A stretch of DNA of 64,000 nucleotides from assembly GCA_015039465.1 (NCBI GenBank), contig MU130548.1, positions 188,294-252,293 of the forward strand. The letters run 5' to 3'. Origin of the DNA: Phlegmacium glaucopus (taxonomy: Eukaryota; Basidiomycota; Agaricomycetes; Agaricales; Cortinariaceae). Of the stretch, positions 47,196 through 59,249 are shown in pieces. Within the stretch, counting starts at the first letter, position 1; each line of letters opens with the position of its first letter. Made by a program: the position numbers and the translations under genes. Under the pieces are notes generated by a model. The model saw nothing but the letters and a program-made list of their open reading frames with translations. It did no database searches and was not told where the DNA came from.

Positions 47196-48060
47196 ATGCC
47201 TTCCATAAATCTCATCTCCACTTTGCCAAATTTTACCTCTCAAGATGAGCATACCACCTTGGTGGGATCTACCCCAAACTCTTTCACCGATATCCCACCA
47301 GTCATAAGACATAAAGAAGAAGGCGTATCTGTGTTTTTGGAGCCTCAGTTGGCAGGTTTTTCCAACGAAGATGCTGCCCAAGGAACGCTTTACATTTTGA
47401 CAAGGTCAGTCCGTGTTCAATAACTTACTTGGTCCACCATAACTCTTTCTTTTGTCGATAGCGTACTTGTCTTCATGTCAACGACTGGCGTTGGATTTCA
47501 GATCGAATATCCAGCAATCACTTTGCACGCAGTATCGCGAGGTGAATCGGGACCATCCATATACTGTCAACTCGACGAAAGTTTTGGACAAGTAAACGGT
47601 AGTCCACCTGCAAATGAAGACGAAGATACCGAAATGCGTGAACTCACCATCGTCCCAAAAAGCTCTGACTCTCGTATGTTTCTTCATCACCTCCTTTTCA
47701 CCCATCTTCTCTAATTCTTTTTTTTTTTAGTGGAGCCCATTTTTGAAGCACTATCTCAATGCGCTTCTCTCCATCCCGACCCACATGGCGAAGAAGACGA
47801 CTTAGACGACGCGTTCGTCGATATCAATGGTGCAGCTTTCGATACTTTTACTGGAGACGAAAATGAAGAGCTCAGTGAAGTTGGGAGGGTGCGCAGCGAT
47901 TTTATCAATGACAACCGTTTTGCGCCCTACTAGACTTGTACGGTTACAGGCAGCCTTTGCCCATCTCAATTCCATCATCGACGACCCACACAACCTTCTA
48001 CCACAAAGTGATGGCGAAGACGCCCCGGATCACCCAGAATCCACCCAGAACGCGACGTGA
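47196..48060 (+). CDS. Methylosome subunit pICln
   Basis: This PH-like chaperone delivers Sm proteins to the PRMT5 methylosome during snRNP assembly. Four exons (donors gtcagt, gtatgt and gtgcgc) start at MPSINLISTLPNFTSQDEHT. The PH-like core includes GTLYILTSVLVFMSTTGVGF, FQIEYPAITLHAVSRG and SIYCQLDES. A family-typical acidic segment (PHGEEDDLDDAFVDI) follows. The last intron is 47 nt and restores the frame to RLVRLQAAFAHLNSIID; reading through it would give a false stop at 47933. It ends HPESTQNAT. Length is about 220 residues. Confidence 0.9.
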
Positions 48061-48418
48061 TTAGAGCTTGTGGTGGTGAGCTGCTGTTGGTCGAAATAAA
48101 GATTTCACGCTTAGCCATTTTTACAATCTGGTCCTTTCCTGTTCCATCGAATAAAGTTTACTCCGGAGCTAGGTTTATGTATATCACAAACGGTTATAGT
48201 TCTAGAGTTTTGATCATTATATTGAGGTTGGGTTCAGCAAGATAGTCTCAACTTGCTCAAGGGCTGATATCTACTATCATCCTCGGCATTTTTTGAAACC
48301 AAAAAAGTCACAGGCCGGCGTATACACAATCTTAAGGTCATAAACATATCAAAAATCGTATTTCGAACTTGACAAGCTAATATACAGACAACCCAAAAAG
48401 CTCATTGCAAATTACTTT
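48061..48418. other. Convergent spacer, no gene seen
   Basis: This 358-bp region lies between the stops of pICln (+) and NUP159 (-). No frame or structure stands out. Confidence 0.5.
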
Positions 48419-51400
48419 CTATGTCTTTGGAGGCGTCTTAATAGCAGACGATATGGACACGAACGCGGTCGGCATCGTTGTTTTCGCCGTCCCCGGTGAA
48501 GGAAAAGTGGGCAACGGTCCCCAGTCAAACGAGGCCGCTACTGGCGTAGATGTCGATGGACCCGTACTTCGTTTAAGCGGAACTGATGGATGCTTCCTCT
48601 GCCCGCCACCACCGCGTCGGCTTTGTGGCAATGGCGAAGCATTAGGATTAAAGTTATCCTCTGGAAAACTCGTCCAGTCAAGCATCGATGCTGATGACGA
48701 CGAAGTTGGTGATGGTGGTAACAAGTCCGGGAACGCAGAAGGTTGATTCAAGGGTTTTTGTGGAGTATTAGGTATTGCATTCGGTGCCGAAGCTGCTTTA
48801 GTATTCAGTAGCGGTTCTTTTCGAACTGCAAGTAGCGCTTTTTTGAGTCTTTGAGCAGATCGTTCCGCGTTAAGAGCAGCGGCTGTCGTAACGGCCACAT
48901 CAGGCGTCACATTGTAAGGTCTTCCAGATCCCGAATCTTCCAGACGGTAATCTCGTTGAGGAGATGCAGCCACATCTTTAACGTTGAGTCTCGAAATTCG
49001 AGCAGTCAAATCCGAGACTTGATCACTCCTCTCTCGGATGATCCTGTCAATATTTTGGTAACTGCGGTTGATCGTGTCTAGAGATGGTGCCCTGTAATGA
49101 AGACAGAGAACTCAATTTGGAGATAAGGAAAGGAAGAAAACATCACTGTACTTGAAGCTGGGTTTTCCTGAGATGGACTCTGCTAGTCTTTTCTTTTTTT
49201 CTTGAAGACCTGTTTCGAGCTTTTGCACGCGATCATGGGCAAGCTATAACCACGAAGGTAAGTCAATTATGATCTTTTTTCCGATGAATCTAAGCCACGC
49301 ACTCTAATGTGTTTTCGCAGTTGCATTTGGGTTTCACTGTGCTCAGGCCCTAGTGTCCTTGCTTTCAGGATTCTAGCAAATTCTTGGTCTGTTTTTGCCC
49401 TGGTAAACCGTGCGATCTCTTCTCGCCTTGTACCAGCTATCAAACAAATAACATAAGCCCCGATACGAATTAAGTACGCCTAGTAAAGTGAATTACCTTT
49501 GAGCATGTTGCTTTGTATTTCTCGCAGCGCTTGCGTTTTTGTTTCATTTTGGGCCGCCAAGTTCTCAAGCTCTTCTTCGTATTGTAGTAGGACCTGACCA
49601 AATTGTGCGAGATCACTCAGGCCCCACTTGGATGGATTGCTAAGATCACGTCTGTTGCGTGAGCCACCGTGTGAAGTACCTACTTCTTCGAACTTCTTCC
49701 TAGTGTTCTTGACAACCGCATTCATCTGAAGGAAATTAATGGGAAGCCCACAGAAGAGGAATCCAAAATACTGACTTCTTCAAGCTCTTTATCAGCCAAG
49801 GTCACCGAATAAACACATTCTTTCTGCATTCCTTCCTCCAATGCTACTTGCGCGGCTGTTGCTGCTGGAGGTTTTTGTGGGACCAAAAAGGCTGAAGATG
49901 AAGCGAATAGATCAGCCGGGGGAGCCTTGAGCGCAGCACTGGAAGGCATGGGTTGACTTGGTGTTCCAAAAAAAGAAGGCGGCCCCATTGAAGGTGATGG
50001 TCCAGATGAGCTTCTAGTAGGGGTAGAAGTTGGAGGGAAAATCGGAGGGAACACCGAAGGGTTAATGACAATATTGTTTTGGGGTGCTGAGGTCAATGGT
50101 GGCGTATTCGTTAATGTTTTGGGGTTCACTGGAGGAATACTGAACACAGAGGCACTTGGCGAAGAGATTGCAGGCGCCGGAGGTGGTGTTCCAAAGAAAC
50201 TGGGGTGGGTAGGAGCTGGTGTACTCGCTGGACGCTGGATGTCAGGCATTGGTGGGGAAGGGGATGGCTCGGGGCTAAGAGCTTTCCCAGGTACACTTGG
50301 TAACGATGCCATCGCGGCAGGCTTTTGGAAGTTAAATGGGGCAGGAATTGGAGCGTTCGCTTTGGCGAGTGGGCTCTCTGCAGGCTTTTGGAAGTTAAAT
50401 GGGAGAGAAACCGGAGCGTTCGCTTTGGCGGGCGGGCTCTCTGCAGGCTTTTGGAGGTTAAATGGGACGGAAACCGGGGCGTTCGCTTTGGCGAGCGAGC
50501 TCTCTGTAGGCTTTTGGAAGCTAAATGGGAGAGAAACCGGAGCGTTCGCTTTGGCGAGCGAGCTCTCTGCAGCTGTTGTCGAAGGCTTCGGCGCATCGCT
50601 CGAGCTTGCTGACGCAAAGAAGGAAGTCCCACCCATCGTAGATAACAACGGGGGTGTTTTCGGTCTTTTATCACTTGACGAATGTCCCTCTAACGAGTCG
50701 GTGTCATTCACAGGTAAAACATTGAAAAAGGAATTAGGGGCGACAACTGGCGGGTGAGATGGTTTTAGTTTATCTTCTCCGTCATCATCATGTCCTGACA
50801 ATACTGCATTTGCTAGGGGCGAACTCCTTGTCGGCCTTGTACTAGGTCGTCCAAGCCCGATCCCAAAGGGTGAAGGAATAGGAGCATTACCAGATGGAGA
50901 AGGGCTGGAACCGAATAATGGCTTCGATTCTTTGGCGGGTGTTCCAGGGGGAGTTGTGCTGGGCTCTCTGGCCGGAGACAAATTTGAAGATCGAGTGGAT
51001 TTCTCTTCCGAGGGAGGCGAAGGTAATGCCTCAATCGATGGGGCCTCAGGCTGGGGAGTAGCTGAAGGAGAGCGAGACATTGGTAGAGGTACAGCAGCAG
51101 GTTCTGGAGGTGGTGAATCTCTCGCCTCAGAATCTTCTGTAGCCGAACTTTCTTCTGCAGATTCCTGATCTTCATAAGAACCGTCGCTAGATGCATCTTC
51201 TGAGAGAAATGCGTTGACGTTCTCATCATCAGTATCCTCTTCAGCGTCACCGTCAGACCCCTGGTCTGCCTTAACGTCAACAAAGGAGCTCGTAGCAGAC
51301 GATCCAGAAATAGTCCCATAAGATAGCTCATCCGAAATCGTACCAGATGATACAACTTCATTTGTTGAAACTGGTTTCCTGTCATCATCAGGAACAGCAG

Positions 51401-54400
51401 CATCCGTCCTGCCTTTTCCCTTCTTATCAGCTTGGTCTAAAGATTCTTTTTCTAGAGAGGGTGCAGAGAGTACAGAAAGAACGGCTTTAGGAGTTTTTTG
51501 TTTATCGTCCTTAGCGTCGTCTTCTTTCTTAATACTGGAGTCTGATACCATGGACGGCAAGCCTGATATAGAAGTGATTGCTTTCGGCGTTGTCTTCTCC
51601 TCCGGTAGATCCTTGGAAGATGGAATCGAAAAAGCCAGGGGAGTAGAAGGTTTGACTGGGTCAGCATCGCCTATCTTCAGCAACTCCGAAAATGACTTCG
51701 TTTGCCCTGCAAATGCGCTGAATCCACCCGTAGAACCACTAAAGGCTCCAAATCCATCAGATGTGGTGTTTTTCAGTACAGTTGGAGTCGGTGGCGATAC
51801 TGGTGCAAAAAATGATTTTGGTCCTCCAAGAGCTGAAGGCGAGCCAAATGTGGGTGTACCGACAGGCGTAGTCGAAGATTTTGCTTGAGGTAAAAGATTG
51901 TTAAAGGCCGAGACAGGCGGTTTGTCTTCGGGTTTTTTGAAGAAGGGAGAAGTTGGGGGAGTTACGGCATTGCCGAAAGCTCCAAAACCAGCTGCCGGTT
52001 TGAATGCAGATGGAGTCACTTGGATATTGCTGAACGCATTTGAACTTGGTGCTGGGGGTACGCGAGGAGTGGAAGGGTTGTTGCTGTTCTCATAGGGTGA
52101 AGAAAATGCCCGAACACCGGGCTCTGGTGATGATGGAGGTGAAATAGCGAACGTGCTCTGTGGCGAGCCACCAGGTGTATTCATAGTATTGTGAGTTAGC
52201 GCTGAATCGCCAAACGATGCTGCTTTGATGGTGGGCGATGCAAACGGGGATTCTGCAGTTGCAGAGAAACTCTTACTTCCCGTAGGGGTCCCGAACACAG
52301 AAGTCCTGGGTGCACTTTCGGACGTTTTCAGTGCTGTTCCGAAAGTAGTTGAATAATTCGAAGCGAAGGAGGCAAACCCTCCAGCCGATGCAGAAGCTTT
52401 GGGGGTATTTTCAAGCGTTGTTGATGTTACTGAGGCTGTACCAAATGCTGCTGGCGTTTCCGCAGCGAACGCACTAAATCCACCACCAGATGGCTTTGAG
52501 GTACTGGTTGCTCCCAAAGGTGATGTAAAAGTCGTCGGAGTACTCGACGCAGAAGCGCTGAAAGCACCGCCAGAATCTTTGTTACCATCAGCACTCTTGC
52601 TTGCCTCCAACGCGGAGCCAAAGGTCGTCAAAGACCCAGATGCAAATCCACTAAATCCACTTGCAGTTCCTGAACTTGAAGCCTTGGCTTCTGGTGAAGC
52701 AAAGGCCGATGTTTTCGCTGGCGCCGGCGGGTTTGCAAAGGTAGTTGGAGTGTTAGCGAAGGCAGCAAATCCACTGGCGGAAGTTGATGGTGTTGTACCC
52801 AAACTCGGTTTCCCAAAGGCTGGCTGTCCGAATGAGGATTTCCCAAAAGCAGGTAATCCGAATCCAGACTGACCAAAGCCTGAAGAAGTAGAGGGCTGCG
52901 GAGCAGCACTAAAGGCGGATGTGGTTGTTGCAGGTTTATTGGGTTCGAAATTGTCACTGGGTTTGAGATTATTGAAAGCTCCGAAACCGGTTGCCGGTTG
53001 TACGATCCCACCGAAAGCAGACTGGATAGGAGTGCCAACAGGCGCCGCTGCAAATGCTCCAAACATACTATTGACAGGATTCGAGTTGGTAGTAGTTGCA
53101 GTCCCGAGTGACATACCACCAAAACCACCAGTTGAGTCTGACATGGAGGCCTCTCGAGTCATATCTGACAAATGAGATGGAGATGCATTGTCCGAGTTTA
53201 CATTGTTGGCTCCGAAACTCCCCTGTCCAAAAACGTTTGTGGTCCCTGAATTAAGATTACCGAAGGCGCCCCCAGAAGATGACCCAGATCCAAAAGTGGG
53301 GTTATAGACATTGCCGAAAGCACCAAAGCCTGGTGATGGTTTCACAGCAGAACTGCCGAATGAAGAAGCTGCGGAGTTTGTTAGACCTGCCTGGCCAAAC
53401 GGACCTGAAGCTGACGGCGAACCTGACTGAGTTACTTGCCCAAAACTTGATTGTCCAAATACTGGGGTGTTTTGGGATGGTTGTTGCCCAAAAGGCGACT
53501 GCCCGAAAGTGCTACTTTGCTGTTGTCCAAATGACGAAGTAATTTGTCGTCCGAAAGGTGTATCGGTGCTTGACAATTGAGCAAATGGGGAGGTGTCAAT
53601 GATGCTTGATAGACCACCCATGTCAGAGTCCTTTGAACCCGAATCCTGACTTTGGACCGATGATTGAGAGAATGTGGGAGCCAATCCTTGCGTCGAAACC
53701 ATTCCGATGTAAGGCTTGGAATGTTTTACTTGCCATCCTTGCAATGTCCCGTCATTGAGATATGCGTACATGACGGGAGTGCCTGTGTTAGCATCTGATA
53801 GATCAACATCAAGGGCCAGAAGCATGGTGTCATTCATGGATTTGTCCAACGGTAAAGTCAAAGGATTCTCCTGGGACTGCCGGTGCCATTCATTCCCGAT
53901 GTTACCCAATATTTCCAAATCCACCGATGAGATATCTCCAACAACAGTGAGCGACTTATTTCCTTCCCCAGACGCATCCTCATCCCATCTCGGAAGGCAC
54001 AGGATGTATGCGCTTTGTTGATTACGGTCGAAGGATGGAAAAGGATGGTCTGGGGCAATGTATGTCGCCGTGGAAGATTTGGTATCTAATGTGATGACAT
54101 GTTGCTTAGGAGGAGCATCACTTTGAGCGCCGTAACTTGTCCGGAAGGTGTGGCCAGGGCCAAGCCAGTTCAAAGATACAAGGATGGCATCAGCGGTAGG
54201 AGGAAGGTGTTTGTGTGGAGTAGATTTGTTGTTCAAAGGAAAGGTCAAAATGTCCCCCGTTTGTAATCCAATTGCAAGATGCTTTCCTTTCGGTGACCAG
54301 GTAACTAATGATTTGATACTGTAAGTCAAAAGTAGAAATCAGGCAATAAGCACACAAACCAGCAATAGGTCGTGTCAATGAATCGCTCGCTGTCCAACCC

Positions 54401-55111
54401 CCCTGAGGTTCCAGTTGCATATCCAGCAGAGCCACCTTCCCATCGCCGACTACCGCGACCAAGCTACTGAGATTTTGTTCTGTCCCTGGATTGGGCACAA
54501 TCTGTCGAAGAGGTCCCGACTGAAGTTGGGTTATCTTCAGTGGCTGAACCTCACCCGAGCCAGAGGCAAATAGCACCGCTGTGTCGTATATGGCTACGGC
54601 ACCTTGTTCAAGCCCTACAAGCAGTCGTGTGTCGTGGCAGGCAAAAGTAACGATGTTGGCTTTGCCAAACGCAAGGGGTAGAGTTCTTTTGGGGGTAAAA
54701 GTTTCCTGGTGCTCCTCCTTTGCTGCAGTAAATGCTGAGCGGAGATCCTCAAGCGAGGAGAAGATGAGTCCTAGGCCATTTTTGTAAGCGCAAATTAAAG
54801 ATAGAAGAAACCTGCGATACCTGAGGATGATGAAGAACCCTCTGTAACCGCAACAAACCATCCTTTAATGTTCGCAGTTGCAAAAAGCTGATATGATGTA
54901 GAAGGTTCTGGGCTTAATGGTTGTGAAATTTGTACACGAGCTTGTTTGTTTAATTGGGGAAAGGTTGGATACTAGATTGTAATTCAGTGAGGGATAGAGA
55001 TTGACAAAATTGTTGACATACATTAAATCCTTCAGATGGACAGTCTTTAGCTACGGGCTGGACTGTAACTTGCGACTGCAACGGTCGAGTTAATGGCGTC
55101 AAATCATTCAT
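48419..55111 (-). CDS. NUP159: FG nucleoporin NUP159 (Nup214 orthologue)
   Basis: This cytoplasmic-face nucleoporin docks the mRNA-export helicase Dbp5. The ATG at 55111 begins MNDLTPLTRPLQSQ. An N-terminal beta-propeller of about 400 residues follows, with ANIKGWFVAVTEGSS, KANIVTFACHDTRLLVGLE, KSLVTWSPKGKHLAIGLQTG and YAYLNDGTLQGWQVKHSKPY. A very long exon (49722-54329) then codes dense FG repeats (FGQ, SAFG, GFGAFGN), an acidic segment (GDAEEDTDDENVNAFLSE) and four 21-residue repeats. The C-terminal coiled coil has KNTRKKFEEVGTSHGG, QVLLQYEEELENLAAQNETK and TARISRLNVKD. A Pro/Ser tail ends AIKTPPKT. The protein has about 2,000 residues. It is head-to-head with SH3 gene B, 138 bp apart. Confidence 0.93.
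50318..50575 (-). repeat. Four tandem 63-bp (21-residue) repeats in NUP159
   Basis: The gcttttgg core recurs at 50321, 50384, 50447 and 50510, exactly 63 bp apart. Each unit codes a variant of ESPLAKANAPVSLPFNFQKP. The units are in frame, lack FG, and sit between the FG region and the Pro-rich part. The high identity points to recent unequal exchange. Confidence 0.88.
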
Positions 55112-55249
55112 GGCAGAATCGTAATAGTTCAGACCACTGTCCGAGTCAAGACCCAAGAACTCCAGACGCGCTTAGCCTTGCTAACAGCCGTCACATGATC
55201 AAGGGACTAACGTGGCACGTGTCGATGTTTCCCTTGACTCGACAGCATA
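55112..55249. promoter_or_regulatory. 138-bp divergent promoter of NUP159 and SH3 gene B
   Basis: This is the short spacer between opposing start codons. An acgtggcacgtg segment near 55210 contains a CACGTG E-box core, a common bHLH-factor site. One site alone does not establish regulation. Confidence 0.4.
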
Positions 55250-56191
55250 ATGAGTCCGACCGTTGACCAGACTACTGAATACATCGTCGCTCAAACCAAG
55301 AAAAATATTCAATTCTTACACTCTATCAACCAAATATCATCGGAGGATGCTCGTCAAATTATATCCAAACTGCCTGGCCCAGACTACAATTTAGAAAATA
55401 GTTCGCGTAGTCCATCTCCGTTTAGCATCCGAGTCGGTGCCAATTCTCCATCAATTCCTCCTCGTTTAGGCGGCGCATCCAATTATCGGGCGCTCTGGGG
55501 TTACAACGAAGATGGACAGGTAAATCTTGGCTGGTTGGTTTCTCTCCACCATTTCTCAGACCACCTAACTTTGAATAGGAGGCCGAGGATCTTACCTTCA
55601 ATGAAGGGGAGGTTATACAGGTCATTGACCAGACAAATTCGGACTGGTGGAGAGGGCGGTTAAATGGTAGAGAAGGGTTATTCCCGTCATCTTATGTAGA
55701 GAGAGTTCCAGATACTCCCCAGCCACATCTCCGCCCCCCGCCGCCTATACCTCGACAGCATGGAAACTTCCCAAGCTTCCCCACCGGACCCCATCCTTAT
55801 CCTCAACAACCGCAATACTTTGGGCCTCCTCCTGGGAATATGTATCCTCCTAATCCAATGCCATCCCAAGGAGGTCCCAGACCTTATCTAGTAGGCCATC
55901 CCGGTCCACCCCCACAACAAGGGCCCCCACAAGGACATGTTGTAGTCGTGAATACTGAACAACCGCCAAAGAAGCAGGGATTATTAAGCGGAAATCTTGG
56001 CAATACAGTAATTTATTTCGTTGCTTCCTGTCTGGTCAACTATTCATTCGTTTCCTCAGCTTGCTCATTCAGCTGTGGGCGGAGTAGGTTTTGGTGCAGG
56101 TATGCAGTGCTTTCTTCTGAAGTCCGCGTTTGTTCCTCATATTCGTTTAGGATCTGCTATTGGCGGAGGTATCATAAATTCTTTGTTCTAG
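55250..56191 (+). CDS. SH3-domain protein B (Lsb1/Pin3-like)
   Basis: This paralogue of SH3 gene A has the same plan. The start MSPTVDQTTEYIVAQTKKNI leads to a helical head (LHSINQISSEDARQIISKL). The SH3 domain, split by an intron at the same point as in gene A, reads [11 protein letters not shown] then EAEDLTFNEGEVIQVID and SDWWRGRLNGREGLFPSSYV. A long Pro/Gly/Gln-rich linker and the conserved tail [19 protein letters not shown] follow, split by a gtatgc...tttag intron. It ends NSLF. It has about 265 residues, longer than A because of the linker. The likely role is binding WASP-family actin regulators. Shared intron positions show the pair arose by gene duplication. Confidence 0.87.
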
Positions 56192-56557
56192 GATAATAGA
56201 CGACACATTCGTACTTTCTCATGCTCCTGCCACCGCCATTAGATCGCTTGACTTTTATAGTAGCTGCAATCTCCGTCTACTAAATTCTCGTATTCACGGG
56301 GTGAGTGCTGCACACTCTTCCAGCTCTAGCTGAATCGTACAACCAATTTCACTTCCTCACTAACTCACTGCGAGAAACAAGTACCGTTCATTTATCTTAT
56401 TTTAAATATAAGCTTAGAAGCCTGATCAGTAGATTTCCTGGGTTCAAACCCAATTAACCAAAGGAATGAGTAGTGTTCGGGCCGTAAGTCGAAGCACTAC
56501 AGGTGTCGATGAGATAATAGATGGCATGTCACGAATGCCAATGGGCGGAAATTTTAT
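56192..56557. other. Convergent spacer, no gene seen
   Basis: This 366-bp region lies between SH3 gene B (+) and the permease (-). A gggttcaaaccc segment near 56446 looks like a tRNA T-arm, but the rest of a tRNA cannot be drawn. Confidence 0.5.
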
Positions 56558-58494
56558 TTAGATAAATCCTCTCCATCGAATTTCAATCCAACGGAAGAGA
56601 AAATACAGGAGAGTGCTGACCACAAAGGCAACCTCAAACCCGATATCTCCCGTCGTACGGGCAATGGGCCCTGTAAACCATATCTGGCTCATAAAAGGAA
56701 TCAACATTGCAAAAGACAATACACCTGCAGCCACCGCAGCGATTCCAGTCGGAAGGCGCTGGGGAACGTTCCATGCCGTTACGTCGTATAGTGAGGCATC
56801 GTTTTTGCGGAAGTGGAGATGTTCTGTCATAAGTATGGTAAGGTAGACAGTGGACCAGTATCCGATTATTCCAAGAAAGTTGGTTATGGTATCATAAAAT
56901 CGGTGGGCGCCAACAATCGAGATCGGGACAATGCTATTAAATAGACAGACATCAGTGAAGTTAACCATTAATACAGGATGAAACATTACCACTTACATAG
57001 CAGTTGCTACAACCGAGAACACGTATCGTGGTACTGCAACCAAGATAGGTATGAACGCTTGGAGATTGATTGAGATAGAGTAGAATGCAGCAGCGTTGTT
57101 GCTAGCAACGGAGAGACTCAGCAGAACCATAAGAAATTTCCCGAAATTCCCTACGGGCTGAAGCACAGCTTCAAGCAGCCCTCCTACGTTGCCACCGGCG
57201 TACCCCTGCTCCCAAACGGGGACGGAGGGTACCGCAACAGCGACGGCTGCTCCAAGACATTGGAGCGGTACCTGACAAGTAGAAAATTTAAAGTGAGAAA
57301 AGGTCAAGACAAGGTTAATACATACGATGGGTAGTAAAAGCCCTGCATAGGTAGATAGAAAGATCTTCCAGCTAGCGAATCTTTGAAGTCAATTTTAAGT
57401 AAATGACTTTTCAAGACTTTCGCACCTTGAGACACTTGGCCGATAGTAGCTTGTGAAATCGCAACTGAGCGAGGAGTAACCAATAGAAAATCCAGCCAAT
57501 GTTGAAGCGAAGCCTAAAATAGTAGAGAGGGTCGCCGGTACGGCTGGAGGGGAGTTGGATAGATGCTTGCCACCGACGATAGAAACGATGAGGAATGTAA
57601 TTAGGACAGGTATCCATGATATTCGTTCGTACCTGTAACATTCGTTAAAAATTTTATCTCATGATAATATGTTGAGCATCACCAATCAAGAACTGTAAAT
57701 CCACAAAACGATACCAGAAGAGATATCATTGCAATAACGACGATCCCGACGCTGGCGCAGGGGATACGTGAGACCTTCGATACCATACCAACAGGATAAG
57801 AATGTACCTCCAACTCAGGTTTCCATTGGCGACACTTGCCATCGCCTGTCCTGCCAAAATGCAGTTCAAAATTGCGAATCCGACCAAGCCTAGTAAGTCC
57901 AGAATACAAATAAGCATGACCCCGTAATATCTTTGGGAATGATTTCAGTAAATGAATGTAAATTCGCGAGCAATGCGTTACCCAAAGCTGTATCGAGATA
58001 TTATCATTTGCCTCATTCCCAGCTTGGGGCCCCAGGTCGCGCTGTCATGATCATTTAGATATATAAATATATAATCTGTACGCCACACGAGTCAAAAACT
58101 TACATATAAGATGGGAAAGCGCAACAAAACAGGTTAGCGAAAAGGATCATGAGGCATGAATTGCGAAGTCCCAATCCGAATACCACTGGTCCTAATGTCC
58201 CAGAAGAGAACCTGAAGTAGCTCAACAGAAGAAGCTCGAAGCAAGGAACCCTTCGTACGAGAGAATATTGGAGTTCATCGAGAACCACATGAAGAAATTC
58301 TTGATGTACGGTTTATCAATGCGCTCATCCACAGGAACGGGTAGAATCCCTAAAAATGAAGGTGATATCAAATGTGTAGTGAGGCAATTAAATCGCTTAC
58401 CTCTCGATTCTATACCCAAGGTTGATAATTTCTTGGACACCTGACGCCATCCGAGTCGATTGGGATAAATGCTTGCTACCTCTTTCACACCCAT
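56558..58494 (-). CDS. Purine-cytosine permease (NCS1 family, Fcy2-like)
   Basis: This is a proton-coupled nucleobase importer of the plasma membrane. From MGVKEVASIYPNRLGWRQ the protein enters the family N-terminus (KKLSTLGIESRGILPVPVDE). About 12 membrane segments follow: NSNILSFSSGTLGPVVFGLG, ATWGPKLGMRQMIISRYSFG, LLGLVGFAILNCILAGQAMA, YERISWIPVLITFLI, GFASTLAGFSIGYSSLSSDF, LPIVPLQCLGAAVAVAVPSV, LLSLSVASNNAAAFYSISIN, VPISIVGAHRFYDTITNFLG and AAGVLSFAMLIPFMSQIWFT. It ends RWIEIRWRGFI. Many short introns, typical for the family in basidiomycetes, are present. The N-terminal start could lie slightly upstream in an unrecognised exon. Cytosine, adenine or hypoxanthine are likely substrates. Confidence 0.9.
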
Positions 58495-59249
58495 ATCTAT
58501 GGTCAGTTAAAGGATTATGGTGGGGTGACTGCGTCACGGAGATGGAAGGAGAGAGGATTAAATATAAAAGTTGGACCCAAGCTAGACCTGTTAACGCCGG
58601 TATGGGTGACCCACCTCGACTTAGGTACTAAATTATAGTGCCGAAAGTCGCTCATTATTGGTGTGCTATGTAATGCGGAACATACCTTCGAATCCCAGTA
58701 GGCTTCTCATCTCGAAATTTCAAGTAACATCGATGGCCAGGGTCAGGTCTGTATTTGGCAAGAGCCGTCAAATCATCGACCAGTATCTGGGGTACTTGGC
58801 AGCGCATAGCAGAAAGGAATTCTTTACAAATCGTAGTCTCATCTTCCTGTTGTTATTTCTTGTGAATTAGATTTAACCTCAGCAACGGGATATTTTGAGC
58901 TGTGACAAAGTTACACAATCCACCGATGTCCCGTGAAGGCTCTGAGCCTGATGTGGCGTCATGAGAGTCTTGCTTTGTTGCCACCGTGACGATACTTAGT
59001 ATGGTGAGACTCAAATATTTTATGATAAGATCCATTTGGAGGTCCCGTTTTGACCAAGGTCCAGGAAGCACATAGGGACGGACGTTCCATGTTACGAGAA
59101 GAGAAGAGAAGTTGAAGAAATTTTGAGTTCGCCACACGTCCTCGGCCAGCACCGAAACGTGATCACGAATAGGCGGGAGCCGTCCCGATAGCACGGATGC
59201 TCCGAGGAACTGGCCGGTCCTGACCGTACTCCTTTGACCTCTCATCCTC
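58495..59249. promoter_or_regulatory. Divergent spacer between the permease and the Nudix gene
   Basis: About 755 bp should hold both promoters. A minus-strand frame starting with ATG near 59269 runs to 58853 but overlaps the first Nudix exon in antisense and has no recognisable domain. No other element is identified. Confidence 0.4.

Noticed and set aside
47730..47933. Early stop that would truncate pICln at 47933
   Set aside because: A 47-nt intron (gtgcgc to ctactag) removes it and restores a conserved helical C-terminus.
56395..56470. tRNA-like sequence with a T-arm (gggttcaaaccc)
   Set aside because: The A-box-like part lies only about 12 nt upstream and no anticodon or acceptor stem can be paired.
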